NCBI RefSeq assembly: GCF_900111555.1
Contig: NZ_FOHZ01000025.1
Span: forward strand, 1-41,099
DNA length: 41,099 nucleotides
Direction of reading: 5' to 3'
DNA from: Marinobacter segnicrescens
Lineage (GTDB): Bacteria; Pseudomonadota; Gammaproteobacteria; Pseudomonadales; Oleiphilaceae
In this document: piece by piece, positions 16,625-23,219 of the stretch
How the letters are laid out: every line of letters starts with the position of its first letter
Position numbering within the stretch: the stretch's first letter is position 1
The notes under the pieces: model-generated
Told to the model about the DNA's origin: nothing
Seen by the model: only the letters and a program-made list of their open reading frames with translations
Database searches by the model: none
Translations under genes and position numbers: made by a program

Positions 16625-17734
16625 ATGAACGAAGAACTGAAAGCAATGCTTGAGCAGCTTAAAGAGCTTCAAACCGAAGTACGCGCTAATCAAGAAGCTG
16701 GTGAGAAGGTTGAAACCCTGACTGCTCAAATCGACGAACTGCGTGGACAGATCGACACTATCTCTGCTGCTGCTAACCGTCCGACTGTCGGCGGTGAAGT
16801 TGTTGACGCTGAGGTTCAAAAGCGCTCTGAGCTGTTCGAAAGTTACGCACGGAAAGGGATCGTTGAAGAGCTGAGAACTCTGGACGGAAGCACTGACGCA
16901 GACGGCGCTGTTTTTATGCCTGAGCAACTGGCTGCACGCATTAAGACCAACGCCGCTCAGATGAACGAGATCCGGAAGTATGCCTCGGTTAACCGCACTG
17001 GCAACAGCTCTGTATTGGTGCCAACCCTGAGCCGTCCGAAGTCTAGCTACGGGACAGTTGCTCCGACTCCTGAAGAGCTGGCCTCCGGTTTCACTCGATT
17101 GGAAGTGCACGACTGTAAGTCTTTGGTTGTCATTCCTGAAAACTCACTGTCTGACTCTCAGTACGATCTCGAAGCCAAGCTGGAAGAGCTGTTCTCTGAG
17201 TCTCTGTCCGAGGAAGAAGGCCGAGCCTTTATCGTTGGGACTGGAATTGGTGAGCCTTTGGGTATCGTGTCTGCTGACACCAAGGCCAATGCCGTTACTT
17301 CTCTGGCTTCTGGCTCTTTGGGTGCTGATGACCAGGCTGTTGAAGACCTGATCAATAAGGCTCTCTACAAGCTGAAGAAGAAGTACCGCAGAAACGCAAA
17401 GATCATGTGTAACAGCAACACCGAAGCGACTCTGTCAAAAGTTCGTGACGGCAACGGTAATAAGCTGCTGACCAAAGAAGGTGGCGTGAGCTACTTCAAC
17501 GGCATCGAGATCGTTACTGCTGAAGACATGGACGACATCGCTTCTGGCAAGTTCCCGATTGTTGTTGGTGATCTGCGTCAGTTCGAAGTTTACGACCGCT
17601 CCGACATGACCGTTAAGCGTCTGACCGGTGGTGAGTACGACACTTCCAGCACTGTTGGTTTCCTTCTTAAGGCCCGTCACGCAGCTGGTGTGACCATGAC
17701 CGAAGCTTTCGTGCCTGTGAAGATCAAGGCCTAA
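16625..17734 (+). CDS. Major capsid protein, HK97 fold
   Basis: 369 residues. The first 50 form a predicted coiled coil (MNEELKAMLEQLKELQTEV...) corresponding to the delta/scaffold domain that the prohead protease removes in HK97-like phages. The body has HK97-fold hallmarks: LVVIPENSLSDSQYDLEAKLEELFSE, FIVGTGIGEPLGI, KYRRNAKIMCNSNTEATLSKVRDGNG, PIVVGDLRQFEVYDRSDM, and a C-terminal FLLKARHAAGVTMTEAFVPVKI. ATG 16625 is preferred to GTG 16616 because TAAGG lies 8 bp upstream. Codon use is rich in optimal codons compared with its neighbours, as expected for the most abundant virion protein. A strong hairpin follows at 17747. Confidence 0.93.
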   Translation: MNEELKAMLEQLKELQTEVRANQEAGEKVETLTAQIDELRGQIDTISAAANRPTVGGEVVDAEVQKRSELFESYARKGIVEELRTLDGSTDADGAVFMPEQLAARIKTNAAQMNEIRKYASVNRTGNSSVLVPTLSRPKSSYGTVAPTPEELASGFTRLEVHDCKSLVVIPENSLSDSQYDLEAKLEELFSESLSEEEGRAFIVGTGIGEPLGIVSADTKANAVTSLASGSLGADDQAVEDLINKALYKLKKKYRRNAKIMCNSNTEATLSKVRDGNGNKLLTKEGGVSYFNGIEIVTAEDMDDIASGKFPIVVGDLRQFEVYDRSDMTVKRLTGGEYDTSSTVGFLLKARHAAGVTMTEAFVPVKIKA

Positions 17735-17746
17735 GGCTAAACACTG

Positions 17747-17773
17747 AGGGGCTGGGAGTTCCTGGCCCCTTTC
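17747..17773 (+). terminator. Hairpin after the capsid gene, partial terminator
   Basis: AGGGGC (17747-17752) pairs with GCCCCT (17765-17770), extended inward by wobble and GG/CC pairs, followed by a short TTTC. The weak T-tract suggests partial termination or mRNA stabilisation of the capsid message. Confidence 0.6.
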
Positions 17774-17801
17774 AAGTCATCTTTCTTTTGGAGGCAAAGC
17801 C

Positions 17802-18155
17802 ATGAGAGGCGGATTTAAAGTTAATTTTGATGTGGCTGAGGCAATTGCCATCGGCTCACAAACTGACGCTGTAGTCAGCTCAGAAGCAATCAATACACAC
17901 AACCAACGGGGCGTCACTTTCCTCGTGAATGTCGGAACTCTAGGCACCTCTGTCGATGTTGCTGTTGAGTATAGCGACGACGGAGTGACCTGGACTGAAG
18001 ATGCTGACCGAGCTGTTGCTGCGGTTGCCGGTCTCAATGAGATCAACATCAACGGTGTTCAGCATTCGTTTTACCGTGTAACTGTTACCAACGCAGGCAC
18101 CTCCATATACGGAGCTTCTGCAATCGTCGGCCCTCACAGAATGGTCGCAGTTTAA
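17802..18155 (+). CDS. Small beta-rich protein, candidate capsid decoration protein
   Basis: 117 residues, predicted mostly beta: VTFLVNVGTLGTSVDVAVEYSDDGVTW, then NGVQHSFYRVTVTNAGTSIYGAS, resembling an immunoglobulin-like or jelly-roll fold. It sits between the capsid and head-tail connector genes, where decoration or head-fibre proteins are common. Each flank carries a hairpin (17747 and 18164), so its transcript level can differ from the capsid's. It has a good TTGGAGG ribosome-binding site. No specific family is recognised; decoration is an inference from position and composition. Confidence 0.55.
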   Translation: MRGGFKVNFDVAEAIAIGSQTDAVVSSEAINTHNQRGVTFLVNVGTLGTSVDVAVEYSDDGVTWTEDADRAVAAVAGLNEININGVQHSFYRVTVTNAGTSIYGASAIVGPHRMVAV

Positions 18156-18163
18156 GTCAAAGT

Positions 18164-18202
18164 CCTGGCTGGGGTTTTTCTCCTCTTTTGTCCCCAGCTG
18201 GG
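18164..18202 (+). terminator. Long-stem hairpin with T-rich loop
   Basis: CCTGGCTGGGG (18164-18174) pairs with CCCCAGCTGGG (18192-18202) over 11 positions including two wobbles. The loop is T-rich and no T-tract follows, so it may act as an RNA-processing or stability element as much as a terminator. GCATTTAAT begins at its 3' base. Confidence 0.5.
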
Positions 18203-18227
18203 CATTTAATTAATTTTCGGAGTCGTT

Positions 18228-18791
18228 ATGGCGTTAGTGCGTTTTGAGAAAATCAGAGACCTCATAGACCTCGAAGGCCCTGTGTCTTCCGGTGGCGAGG
18301 CCACGCTTGACGACTTCCCACAACTCGCAGTCCTGCTCGACTCAGTCAAGGCCAGCATCGAGAGCTATATAGGACGCTACATCGAGCAAGACAGCTACAC
18401 AGAGTCCGGCTGGATCGATAGCAACGAGATCCCACTACGTGCCCTGCCCGTCAAAAAGATCAAGTCTGTCACTGTCGACGTCTCGCCCATAGATCTAGAC
18501 CAAATTCGTATTTCCCGAGCGGGCATTACCTTACCATCTATTGTTCCACGTGGAACATTTAATGACGTGTTTTTTGAGGTCAAATACCAGGGCGGTTTTG
18601 ATGAGATCCCAGCTGATATAGAGCGAGCGGCACTTTTGCAAGTTTTGTACGAATACAACCGTTTGCCGCATATAGGCGCAACTTCGGTATCAAATGATGG
18701 AGGTTCGGTACAAACGCCAGAGCTTGGGCTTTTGAGAGAGGTTCGGAATTTGCTGGACAAGCACAAGAATTTTGGGATTTTGGGCGTTTAA
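18228..18791 (+). CDS. Head-tail connector, gp6-like
   Basis: 187 residues matching phage gp6/gp15-like connector proteins: an N-terminal helical part (LAVLLDSVKASIESYIGRYIE), PLRALPVKKIKSVTVD, a beta core, then VKYQGGFDEIPADIERAALLQVLYEYN, typical of the family, which binds under the portal. It lies immediately after the capsid/decoration genes, in the expected place. The C-terminal helix LLREVRNLLDKHKNFGILGV is also family-like. The next gene (18855) is not structural, so the head-to-tail module is interrupted here and resumes at 20487. Confidence 0.8.
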   Translation: MALVRFEKIRDLIDLEGPVSSGGEATLDDFPQLAVLLDSVKASIESYIGRYIEQDSYTESGWIDSNEIPLRALPVKKIKSVTVDVSPIDLDQIRISRAGITLPSIVPRGTFNDVFFEVKYQGGFDEIPADIERAALLQVLYEYNRLPHIGATSVSNDGGSVQTPELGLLREVRNLLDKHKNFGILGV

Positions 18792-18854
18792 TTACTTTAC
18801 CTTTTATTTGTATTCTCTTATTATGGAATAATACATATAAGGTAATATTATTAA

Positions 18855-19448
18855 ATGGCAAAATCTAAAAACAATCAAATCAAATCCAAAGACAGAGTAA
18901 AAGATCTCGCTGAAGTCTACACAAACGAGCGTGAAGTTAATGCAATGCTCGACCTGATACCCCTCAAAACCCCCGACACAATCATCAAATACAAATACCT
19001 GGAGCCCGCCTGCGGTAATGGCAATTTCCTGATCGAAATACTCAGAAGGAAGCTAGCCAGGATTAATGAGAAATACAGCGCAGGTCCTCTAAAGACATAT
19101 GAGTTTTTCATCGTCCGAATTTTGACAACCATCTACGGTATCGACATCTGCCCCGAGAACGTTTCTGAGTCAAGAGAAAGACTGACAAAGGAAATCGAGA
19201 AGCAGTTTCAGGAGGTTCGAGGTTCTGAAGTTTCTGAGGCTTTGTTGTCTGTTATCAGATACATACTCGAAAGAAACATTATTGTCGGAGATGCAATCAA
19301 CGCAACCGAAAAAATGGCCGTCGTGGATTACAAAATCAAAGGTCGGGAGATTGAGCAACGCTTCTACCGCTTCTCTGATCTTTCAAAGGATAAGGCAATG
19401 CCGATGGTTGTGGTTCCGCATAAGCACTTCATGAAGCTTGCCTATTAA
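18855..19448 (+). CDS. Short N6-methylase-like SAM-binding protein without a visible catalytic motif
   Basis: 197 residues. The N-terminal half matches the SAM-binding part of type I/IIG adenine methylases: EVYTNEREVNAMLDLI, motif I LEPACGNGNFLIEILRRKL, and motif II-like IYGIDICPENVSESRERL. The catalytic NPPY/DPPY motif expected about 60-80 residues further on is absent; the protein instead ends FSDLSKDKAMPMVVVPHKHFMKLAY. It could be a partial methylase needing a partner, a SAM-binding decoy against restriction, or a diverged enzyme. It sits between head and lysis genes, probably as cargo inserted into the late operon. An AT-rich promoter-like dyad (18818-18831) precedes it. Confidence 0.6.
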   Translation: MAKSKNNQIKSKDRVKDLAEVYTNEREVNAMLDLIPLKTPDTIIKYKYLEPACGNGNFLIEILRRKLARINEKYSAGPLKTYEFFIVRILTTIYGIDICPENVSESRERLTKEIEKQFQEVRGSEVSEALLSVIRYILERNIIVGDAINATEKMAVVDYKIKGREIEQRFYRFSDLSKDKAMPMVVVPHKHFMKLAY

Positions 19449-19494
19449 TTGCCTTAATTAGTTTTACATCTATTTATTTTTTATATCTAATTAT

Positions 19495-19507
19495 GTTATA
19501 ATATAAC
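19495..19507 (+). promoter_or_regulatory. Promoter/operator before the lysis genes
   Basis: GTTATAATATAAC, identical over 13 bp to 4216-4228, with TATAAT at 19497-19502. No convincing -35 at standard spacing, which suggests an activator or the phage sigma factor. Confidence 0.55.
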
Positions 19508-19541
19508 AACAAATAGAACATTTAGTTATATAGGCTTCACT

Positions 19542-19865
19542 ATGGCAAGGGATTACGACGAGTTAGAGAAAGCACGGACGCTAACAGCAGACGACATCGC
19601 GGCAGCAGTCACCAGAGCGATACAAGCTCAGAAAAATGCCGAGATGGGCGAGGATTGGGATCAAAAGCACTGCAAACACCACGAAGCTCTCGATAATCTT
19701 TTGCCGCATATCGATGACTTGGTCAGTTATATTGAAGTAGTAAAAAAGCGCGAAGAACGGCGTCAGCGGATTTATGAAAAGATAACAGGAACTATCGTTA
19801 TTTCGGGGATTTTAAGCGCATTAGGCTTCATAGGGAAGCTAGTTCTCGGAAGTTCGGGTGGTTGA
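19542..19865 (+). CDS. Holin candidate with one C-terminal membrane segment
   Basis: 107 residues: an N-terminal helical, charged region, a basic stretch (KKREERRQRIYEK, about 68-80) and one hydrophobic segment (TIVISGILSALGFIGKLVLG, about 85-104). Size, single transmembrane helix and position directly before an endolysin gene with an 8-bp overlap suggest a holin or a holin-like protein that releases the endolysin. The two histidine/cysteine residues (KHCKHHE) in the middle are unusual and could bind metal. A second small membrane protein at 29831-30070 is an alternative holin, so which one forms the hole is open. Confidence 0.6.
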   Translation: MARDYDELEKARTLTADDIAAAVTRAIQAQKNAEMGEDWDQKHCKHHEALDNLLPHIDDLVSYIEVVKKREERRQRIYEKITGTIVISGILSALGFIGKLVLGSSGG

Positions 19866-20280
19866 TATGCCGAGCTACTCTGACAAATCCTCCTCAAAAT
19901 TATCTACCTGTCATCCCGATTTACAGCGTATTTTTGGTTTTGTTATCAGTTTTTTTGATCATTCGATTATTGAGGGACATCGGGGTCAAGAGGCTCAGGA
20001 TCGCTTTTTCGCCGAGGGGAAGTCAAAGGTCAAATTCCCAAACGGCAAGCACAACTCCTACCCGAGCATGGCTGTCGATGCTGCGCCGTGGCCTATCGAC
20101 TGGAGAGACCGTGAGCGTTTCAGTTTGTTTGCCGGGGTTGTGATTGGTGTTGCTGAGTATCTGTATGCCTGCGGTGAGATTGAGCACCTGGTGCGCTGGG
20201 GTGGCGATTGGGATATGGATACAGAAGTGGTGGACAACAGCTTCGATGATTTGCCCCATTTTGAGCTATACCGACCATAA
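19858..20280 (+). CDS. Endolysin, M15 family L-Ala-D-Glu type peptidase
   Basis: 140 residues of the peptidase M15 (VanY/Ply-like) fold that cuts the peptide cross-bridges of peptidoglycan. Motifs: EGHRGQEAQDRFF (substrate/loop motif, residues 39-51), the zinc ligands H65 and D74 in KHNSYPSMAVDAAPW, and a last ligand H in DLPHFELY at the C-terminus. No signal peptide is present, so export depends on a holin. The start may be GTG 19858 or ATG 19867; GTG has GGAAG 5-6 bp upstream and overlaps the holin candidate. The stop is just before the second structured element at about 20300. Confidence 0.87.
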   Translation: MVDMPSYSDKSSSKLSTCHPDLQRIFGFVISFFDHSIIEGHRGQEAQDRFFAEGKSKVKFPNGKHNSYPSMAVDAAPWPIDWRDRERFSLFAGVVIGVAEYLYACGEIEHLVRWGGDWDMDTEVVDNSFDDLPHFELYRP

Positions 20281-20299
20281 TAAGGCTGGTTATTTTAAG

Positions 20300-20480
20300 C
20301 CCGCAGGGCGAGACCCCAAAAAGTCCTTAAAATGGTCTGTAGCCCTTGGGAGAGTAGCGGGGGCACTTTTTTGGTCGAAATTAATTTCATATATATAAAG
20401 AAAATAATTGTTTGGAAAAAAGTGCCCCCGTAAATAGATGTGTAAAAAGACGACTTGAAGAGGTCTGAAAAGATCCAGGT
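20300..20480 (+). ncRNA. Candidate structured RNA, copy B
   Basis: Occupies the 206-bp gap between the endolysin and the 20487 gene. The 36-nt segment 20321-20356 repeats 3997-4032 with changes only in one 6-nt block. Here that block, GGTCT, pairs with AGACC at 20311-20315. A very stable hairpin follows, with a perfect 15-bp stem: 20358-20372 (CGGGGGCACTTTTTT) pairs with 20416-20430; the AT-rich interior can extend it. AAAGATCCAGG (20469-20479) comes just before the next ATG. The shared layout with unlike stem sequences argues for conserved structure. It could also terminate the endolysin transcript. Confidence 0.5.
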
Positions 20481-20486
20481 GATGTA

Positions 20487-21071
20487 ATGGCAGATGTGAA
20501 GGTTATTGGGCTTAAAGATGTGATGCAGCGACTGCGAGACGCTGGGCCTAATGCTGCTCAAGCTGCAAAAGATGCCATTCGTGTCTCCATGTTCAAGATA
20601 CAGGGAAAGATGTCTCAGCGAACTAAGACTGGCCCCCTCTACTCTCGAACCGGCGAGCTTTCCCGATCTTTCAATTCTCGTGTTTATGGGTCCACTCTGG
20701 ACGACATCGGTGGGCGGGTCTGGACGAATAGCCCATATGCTCGGATCCACGAAACGGGCGGTGTCATAAATGCCAAAAAAGCTTACCGAAACCTGCCAGG
20801 TGGCCCATATCTCAATATACCTGCAAGCGACAATAAGACGGCTTCAGGAGTCATGCGAATGAATGCGCGAGAGGCTTTCAACGCGGGCGCTTTTATTTTA
20901 CCAATTAATAGTAATAAAGCCAGATATATGATATTATTAAATAATAAGCCGATGTTTTGGTTGGTTAAGTCCGTAACAATCAAACCAAGGCTGGAATTTA
21001 AGAGCACTGCGGAAAAAGAGATACCCACTTTGCTCAGCACAATTAACGAGAATTTGGCAAAGAGTTTATGA
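20487..21071 (+). CDS. HK97 gp10-like tail/neck protein
   Basis: 194 residues of the HK97 gp10/minor tail family: VIGLKDVMQRLRDAGPNAAQAAKDAIRVS at the N-terminus, then RTGELSRSFNSRVYGS, VWTNSPYARIHETGGVI (the family's Y...H..GG motif), and a C-terminal helix. These proteins sit in the head-tail joining region or assist tail assembly. The stop overlaps the start of the tail terminator gene by four bases. The start codon is immediately after the structured RNA candidate, whose AAAGATCCAGG provides part of the ribosome-binding site, so translation of this gene could depend on that RNA fold. Confidence 0.8.
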   Translation: MADVKVIGLKDVMQRLRDAGPNAAQAAKDAIRVSMFKIQGKMSQRTKTGPLYSRTGELSRSFNSRVYGSTLDDIGGRVWTNSPYARIHETGGVINAKKAYRNLPGGPYLNIPASDNKTASGVMRMNAREAFNAGAFILPINSNKARYMILLNNKPMFWLVKSVTIKPRLEFKSTAEKEIPTLLSTINENLAKSL

Positions 21072-21556
21072 TCCCAGCGCAAACGCAGATACTAAATGAG
21101 ATCCACGAGAGGCTTAAGAATATTTCAAAAGCCAACGGTTTTTCTGTTGATCTGAGAAAGCTGGAAAGAGCACGACTGACGCCCTTCACGACTGGCGAGA
21201 TGCCCTGTATCAACTACTGGCCCCAGTCGGACAGCCTGTCAGAAGTATTGCCGGGTAAGCACCTGAGAGAGCTGTCGCTGATGATTGAATTTTACGATAA
21301 CAGCGGGCGCAGCGATCCACTGACAGACAAGAGCGCCCTATTAGCAAACGACGCATATCAAGCATTATGGAGAGCCCCTGAGGCTCCAAGAATTGAAGAC
21401 AGACCAAGCGAGAATTTAGGTGGATTAGTAGACCGCTTGGTCTTAGAAAGTATTCAGCCTGCCATAGGCGAGGGACAATCCCCCTTCTGTGGCGCTGTCA
21501 TGAGCATCAACGTTCGGTATCGGATCGATCCACACACACTGAGCGTTATTGCATAG
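21068..21556 (+). CDS. Tail terminator protein
   Basis: 162 residues in the tail-terminator position between the gp10-like and tail-tube genes. The sequence has the family's loose features: an N-terminal helix (ILNEIHERLKNI), a beta core with MPCINYWPQSD and RELSLMIEFYD, a helix with LLANDAYQALW, and a final strand FCGAVMSINVRYRI. Such proteins cap the tube and stop its growth. No catalytic motif is expected. It starts inside the last codons of the previous gene (ATGATC), so expression is coupled. Confidence 0.72.
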   Translation: MIPAQTQILNEIHERLKNISKANGFSVDLRKLERARLTPFTTGEMPCINYWPQSDSLSEVLPGKHLRELSLMIEFYDNSGRSDPLTDKSALLANDAYQALWRAPEAPRIEDRPSENLGGLVDRLVLESIQPAIGEGQSPFCGAVMSINVRYRIDPHTLSVIA

Positions 21557-21607
21557 CTATTCCGATAGCATTTAATTAACTTCAACGTTGAAAAAGGAAA
21601 TATAATT

Positions 21608-22573
21608 ATGAGTAATCAACTTTTACAATACGAGGCTGGTCAACAGTCTGTACCAATGACCCAACTTACTGACTCGGGCGACCGCAAAGTCTTTGAGAGC
21701 GATGCAGAGATGTTCTCCAAGCGCTCTGGGTTTGCCCCAGTAGTTCTGCCAAACGGCGTCCTGACCGGCGCTCAGATCTCTGTAGACACTGGCGTCAATG
21801 ATTCCGTAGTCGTCGGCAACGCCACAGCCAACTTGCAAGGTCAGAAAGTCACTGTCGCTCAAGACTCTGTCGCACTGACTCGCGCAGCTGTAGATACCCA
21901 CGTGATCGCCAGTATTGTTATCAATGCATCAGGCGCTTATGAGGCTATCAACGGCGCAGAAGGCACTACATTCAGTGAGACCCGTGGTGAAGCTGGTGGC
22001 CCTGCCCTGATTCCGGTAGATGCTATTGAAGTTGGTCAGGTTCGCTTGAGTGCTCAGGCTGTTGCCGAGGTGGCTTCTTCTGAGATTTACCAGGTGCCTG
22101 GGCTTCACAAAGAGATGAGCCTTTCTCCGGTCTTCAAAGTGAATTCACAGGCGGGTGAGGTATCTTTCGCAGCTGCTCTGGCTCCGATCCACACTGGCGG
22201 TGTTTCAAAGGCTGTCTATGCATCTTACGCAGAGCCGATCTTCGCTGACGTCGATTTGGCTTCTGACTTCCAGCCAAGTGAAAACAGCCACAGCTTGAGT
22301 TCTACTGAAGTGTACGGCGGTGCTATCGCTTCTACCTCTACCTCACTGAACGCGGCTTCCTTTACTGCTTACTTAGAAGACGGTATCGCTGATCCGCTTG
22401 CACAGCTTGAGTCAGAAGAGCTTTTCTTCAAGTTCTTCCCAGACCGCTACAAGAACAACTACATCGTTGAGCAGGGCAAGTTGGGTATGTCCCGTTCCTA
22501 CCCTGCCGGTGGACGTGTGCAAGGTGACTTCACTATCTCCCCAGAAAGCCGTGGCGTTTCGGTTGTCGGCTAA
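21608..22573 (+). CDS. Major tail (tube) protein
   Basis: 321 residues, rich in Ala, Val, Ser and Thr, with a smooth beta-rich sequence and high use of common codons as in the capsid gene. Position (after the tail terminator, before the chaperone pair and tape measure) fixes it as the tail-tube subunit of a siphovirus. Features include an N-terminal LLQYEAGQQSVPMTQLTDSGD, a long middle domain (QVRLSAQAVAEVASSEIYQV) and a C-terminal KNNYIVEQGKLGMSRSYPAGG. GCATTTAAT occurs 40 bp upstream, and the RBS is AAAAGGAAA. Confidence 0.78.
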   Translation: MSNQLLQYEAGQQSVPMTQLTDSGDRKVFESDAEMFSKRSGFAPVVLPNGVLTGAQISVDTGVNDSVVVGNATANLQGQKVTVAQDSVALTRAAVDTHVIASIVINASGAYEAINGAEGTTFSETRGEAGGPALIPVDAIEVGQVRLSAQAVAEVASSEIYQVPGLHKEMSLSPVFKVNSQAGEVSFAAALAPIHTGGVSKAVYASYAEPIFADVDLASDFQPSENSHSLSSTEVYGGAIASTSTSLNAASFTAYLEDGIADPLAQLESEELFFKFFPDRYKNNYIVEQGKLGMSRSYPAGGRVQGDFTISPESRGVSVVG

Positions 22574-22584
22574 GGGAGTGATGT

Positions 22585-23049
22585 ATGAGCTTTGATCTTA
22601 AAGCCTTTTCTAAAGCACAGATCGAGCCCAGGACAAGGGAGGTGCCGGTGACGGCCCTCTCTGACTTCTTTGCTGATGGTGAACAAGCAGTTTTCAAAGT
22701 TCGCGCACTCGAACACGCGGAAGTATCAAAAGTTCGAGAGTGCAACCAACGCGACGACCTCGTCAAATCGGCCATCGCGGCTCTGAGTGGATCTGACCAC
22801 GAGAAATCAAAAGCGATCAAAGAAATACTCGGTGATGTGGATGGAGTGCCGGAGCGGACTCGCGTGCGAATTGAAGCACTGAAGCTGGCATGTGTTGAGC
22901 CAGTCATCGATCAGCAGTTCGCAGTCAAGCTCGCCCAGTTTTTCCCAAATGTTTTAGAGCACCTGACAGAAGTGATTTTCGAGCTGACCGATCAAGGCGG
23001 GGTAATCGCAAAAAAAAAGCCCAAGACCTCTGGAACAGCTCAGACATAG
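22585..23049 (+). CDS. Tail assembly chaperone gpG-like (unshifted product)
   Basis: 154 residues encoded between the tail-tube and tape-measure genes. It is the shorter product of a frameshifting pair and begins MSFDLKAFSKAQIEPRTREVPV, with FKVRALEHAEVSKVRE and long helices typical of tail chaperones, which bind the tape measure during tail assembly and are absent from the finished virion. A run of nine A residues (23010-23018) followed by G lies near its 3' end, where the longer product departs. The C-terminus KKKPKTSGTAQT is unstructured, as in other gpG proteins. Confidence 0.82.
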   Translation: MSFDLKAFSKAQIEPRTREVPVTALSDFFADGEQAVFKVRALEHAEVSKVRECNQRDDLVKSAIAALSGSDHEKSKAIKEILGDVDGVPERTRVRIEALKLACVEPVIDQQFAVKLAQFFPNVLEHLTEVIFELTDQGGVIAKKKPKTSGTAQT

Positions 23050-23207
23050 CGTTTGATCTTTTTCTCTGCTCTGAGCAAGGCGGCTTTTTGTATCAGCACC
23101 GCCCTGACCTATTCCCTGAGGGCAAGCTGACGGACGTTGAAAGGCATCTATGGGGAATCTTTTTGGAAGAAAGACAGCAACGCATTGAAGCTGAGCGCAA
23201 AAAATAA
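22585..23207 (+). CDS. Tail assembly chaperone gpGT, made by -1 frameshift
   Basis: The reading frame one base back is open from the slippery run to TAA at 23205-23207 and continues the protein as KKKAQDLWNSSDIAFDLFLC and about 40 further residues, ending EAERKK. Joining 22585..23019 to 23019..23207 gives about 207 residues. The T part has the LF..QGGFLYQHRPDLFPEG pattern common in gpT extensions. Known biology: nearly all long-tailed phages make a G/GT pair in a fixed ratio, with T binding tube subunits. The extension has no start codon and no ribosome-binding site of its own, so frameshifting is the natural reading. The tape measure gene starts 13 bp later. Confidence 0.87.
23013..23019 (+). 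other. Slippery heptamer for -1 frameshifting
   Basis: A AAA AAG in the zero frame of gpG, the most efficient bacterial slippery sequence. It lies inside a 9-A run (23010-23018). After the slip the next codon is GCC at 23019. No strong downstream hairpin was obvious to me. Confidence 0.85.
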
Positions 23208-23219
23208 CAGGACAAGAAC

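Noticed and set aside
20358..20430. Protelomerase telomere (as in linear phage-plasmids N15, phiHAP-1)
   Set aside because: The hairpin centre is not a perfect palindrome, two unlike copies exist, and no protelomerase gene is seen.
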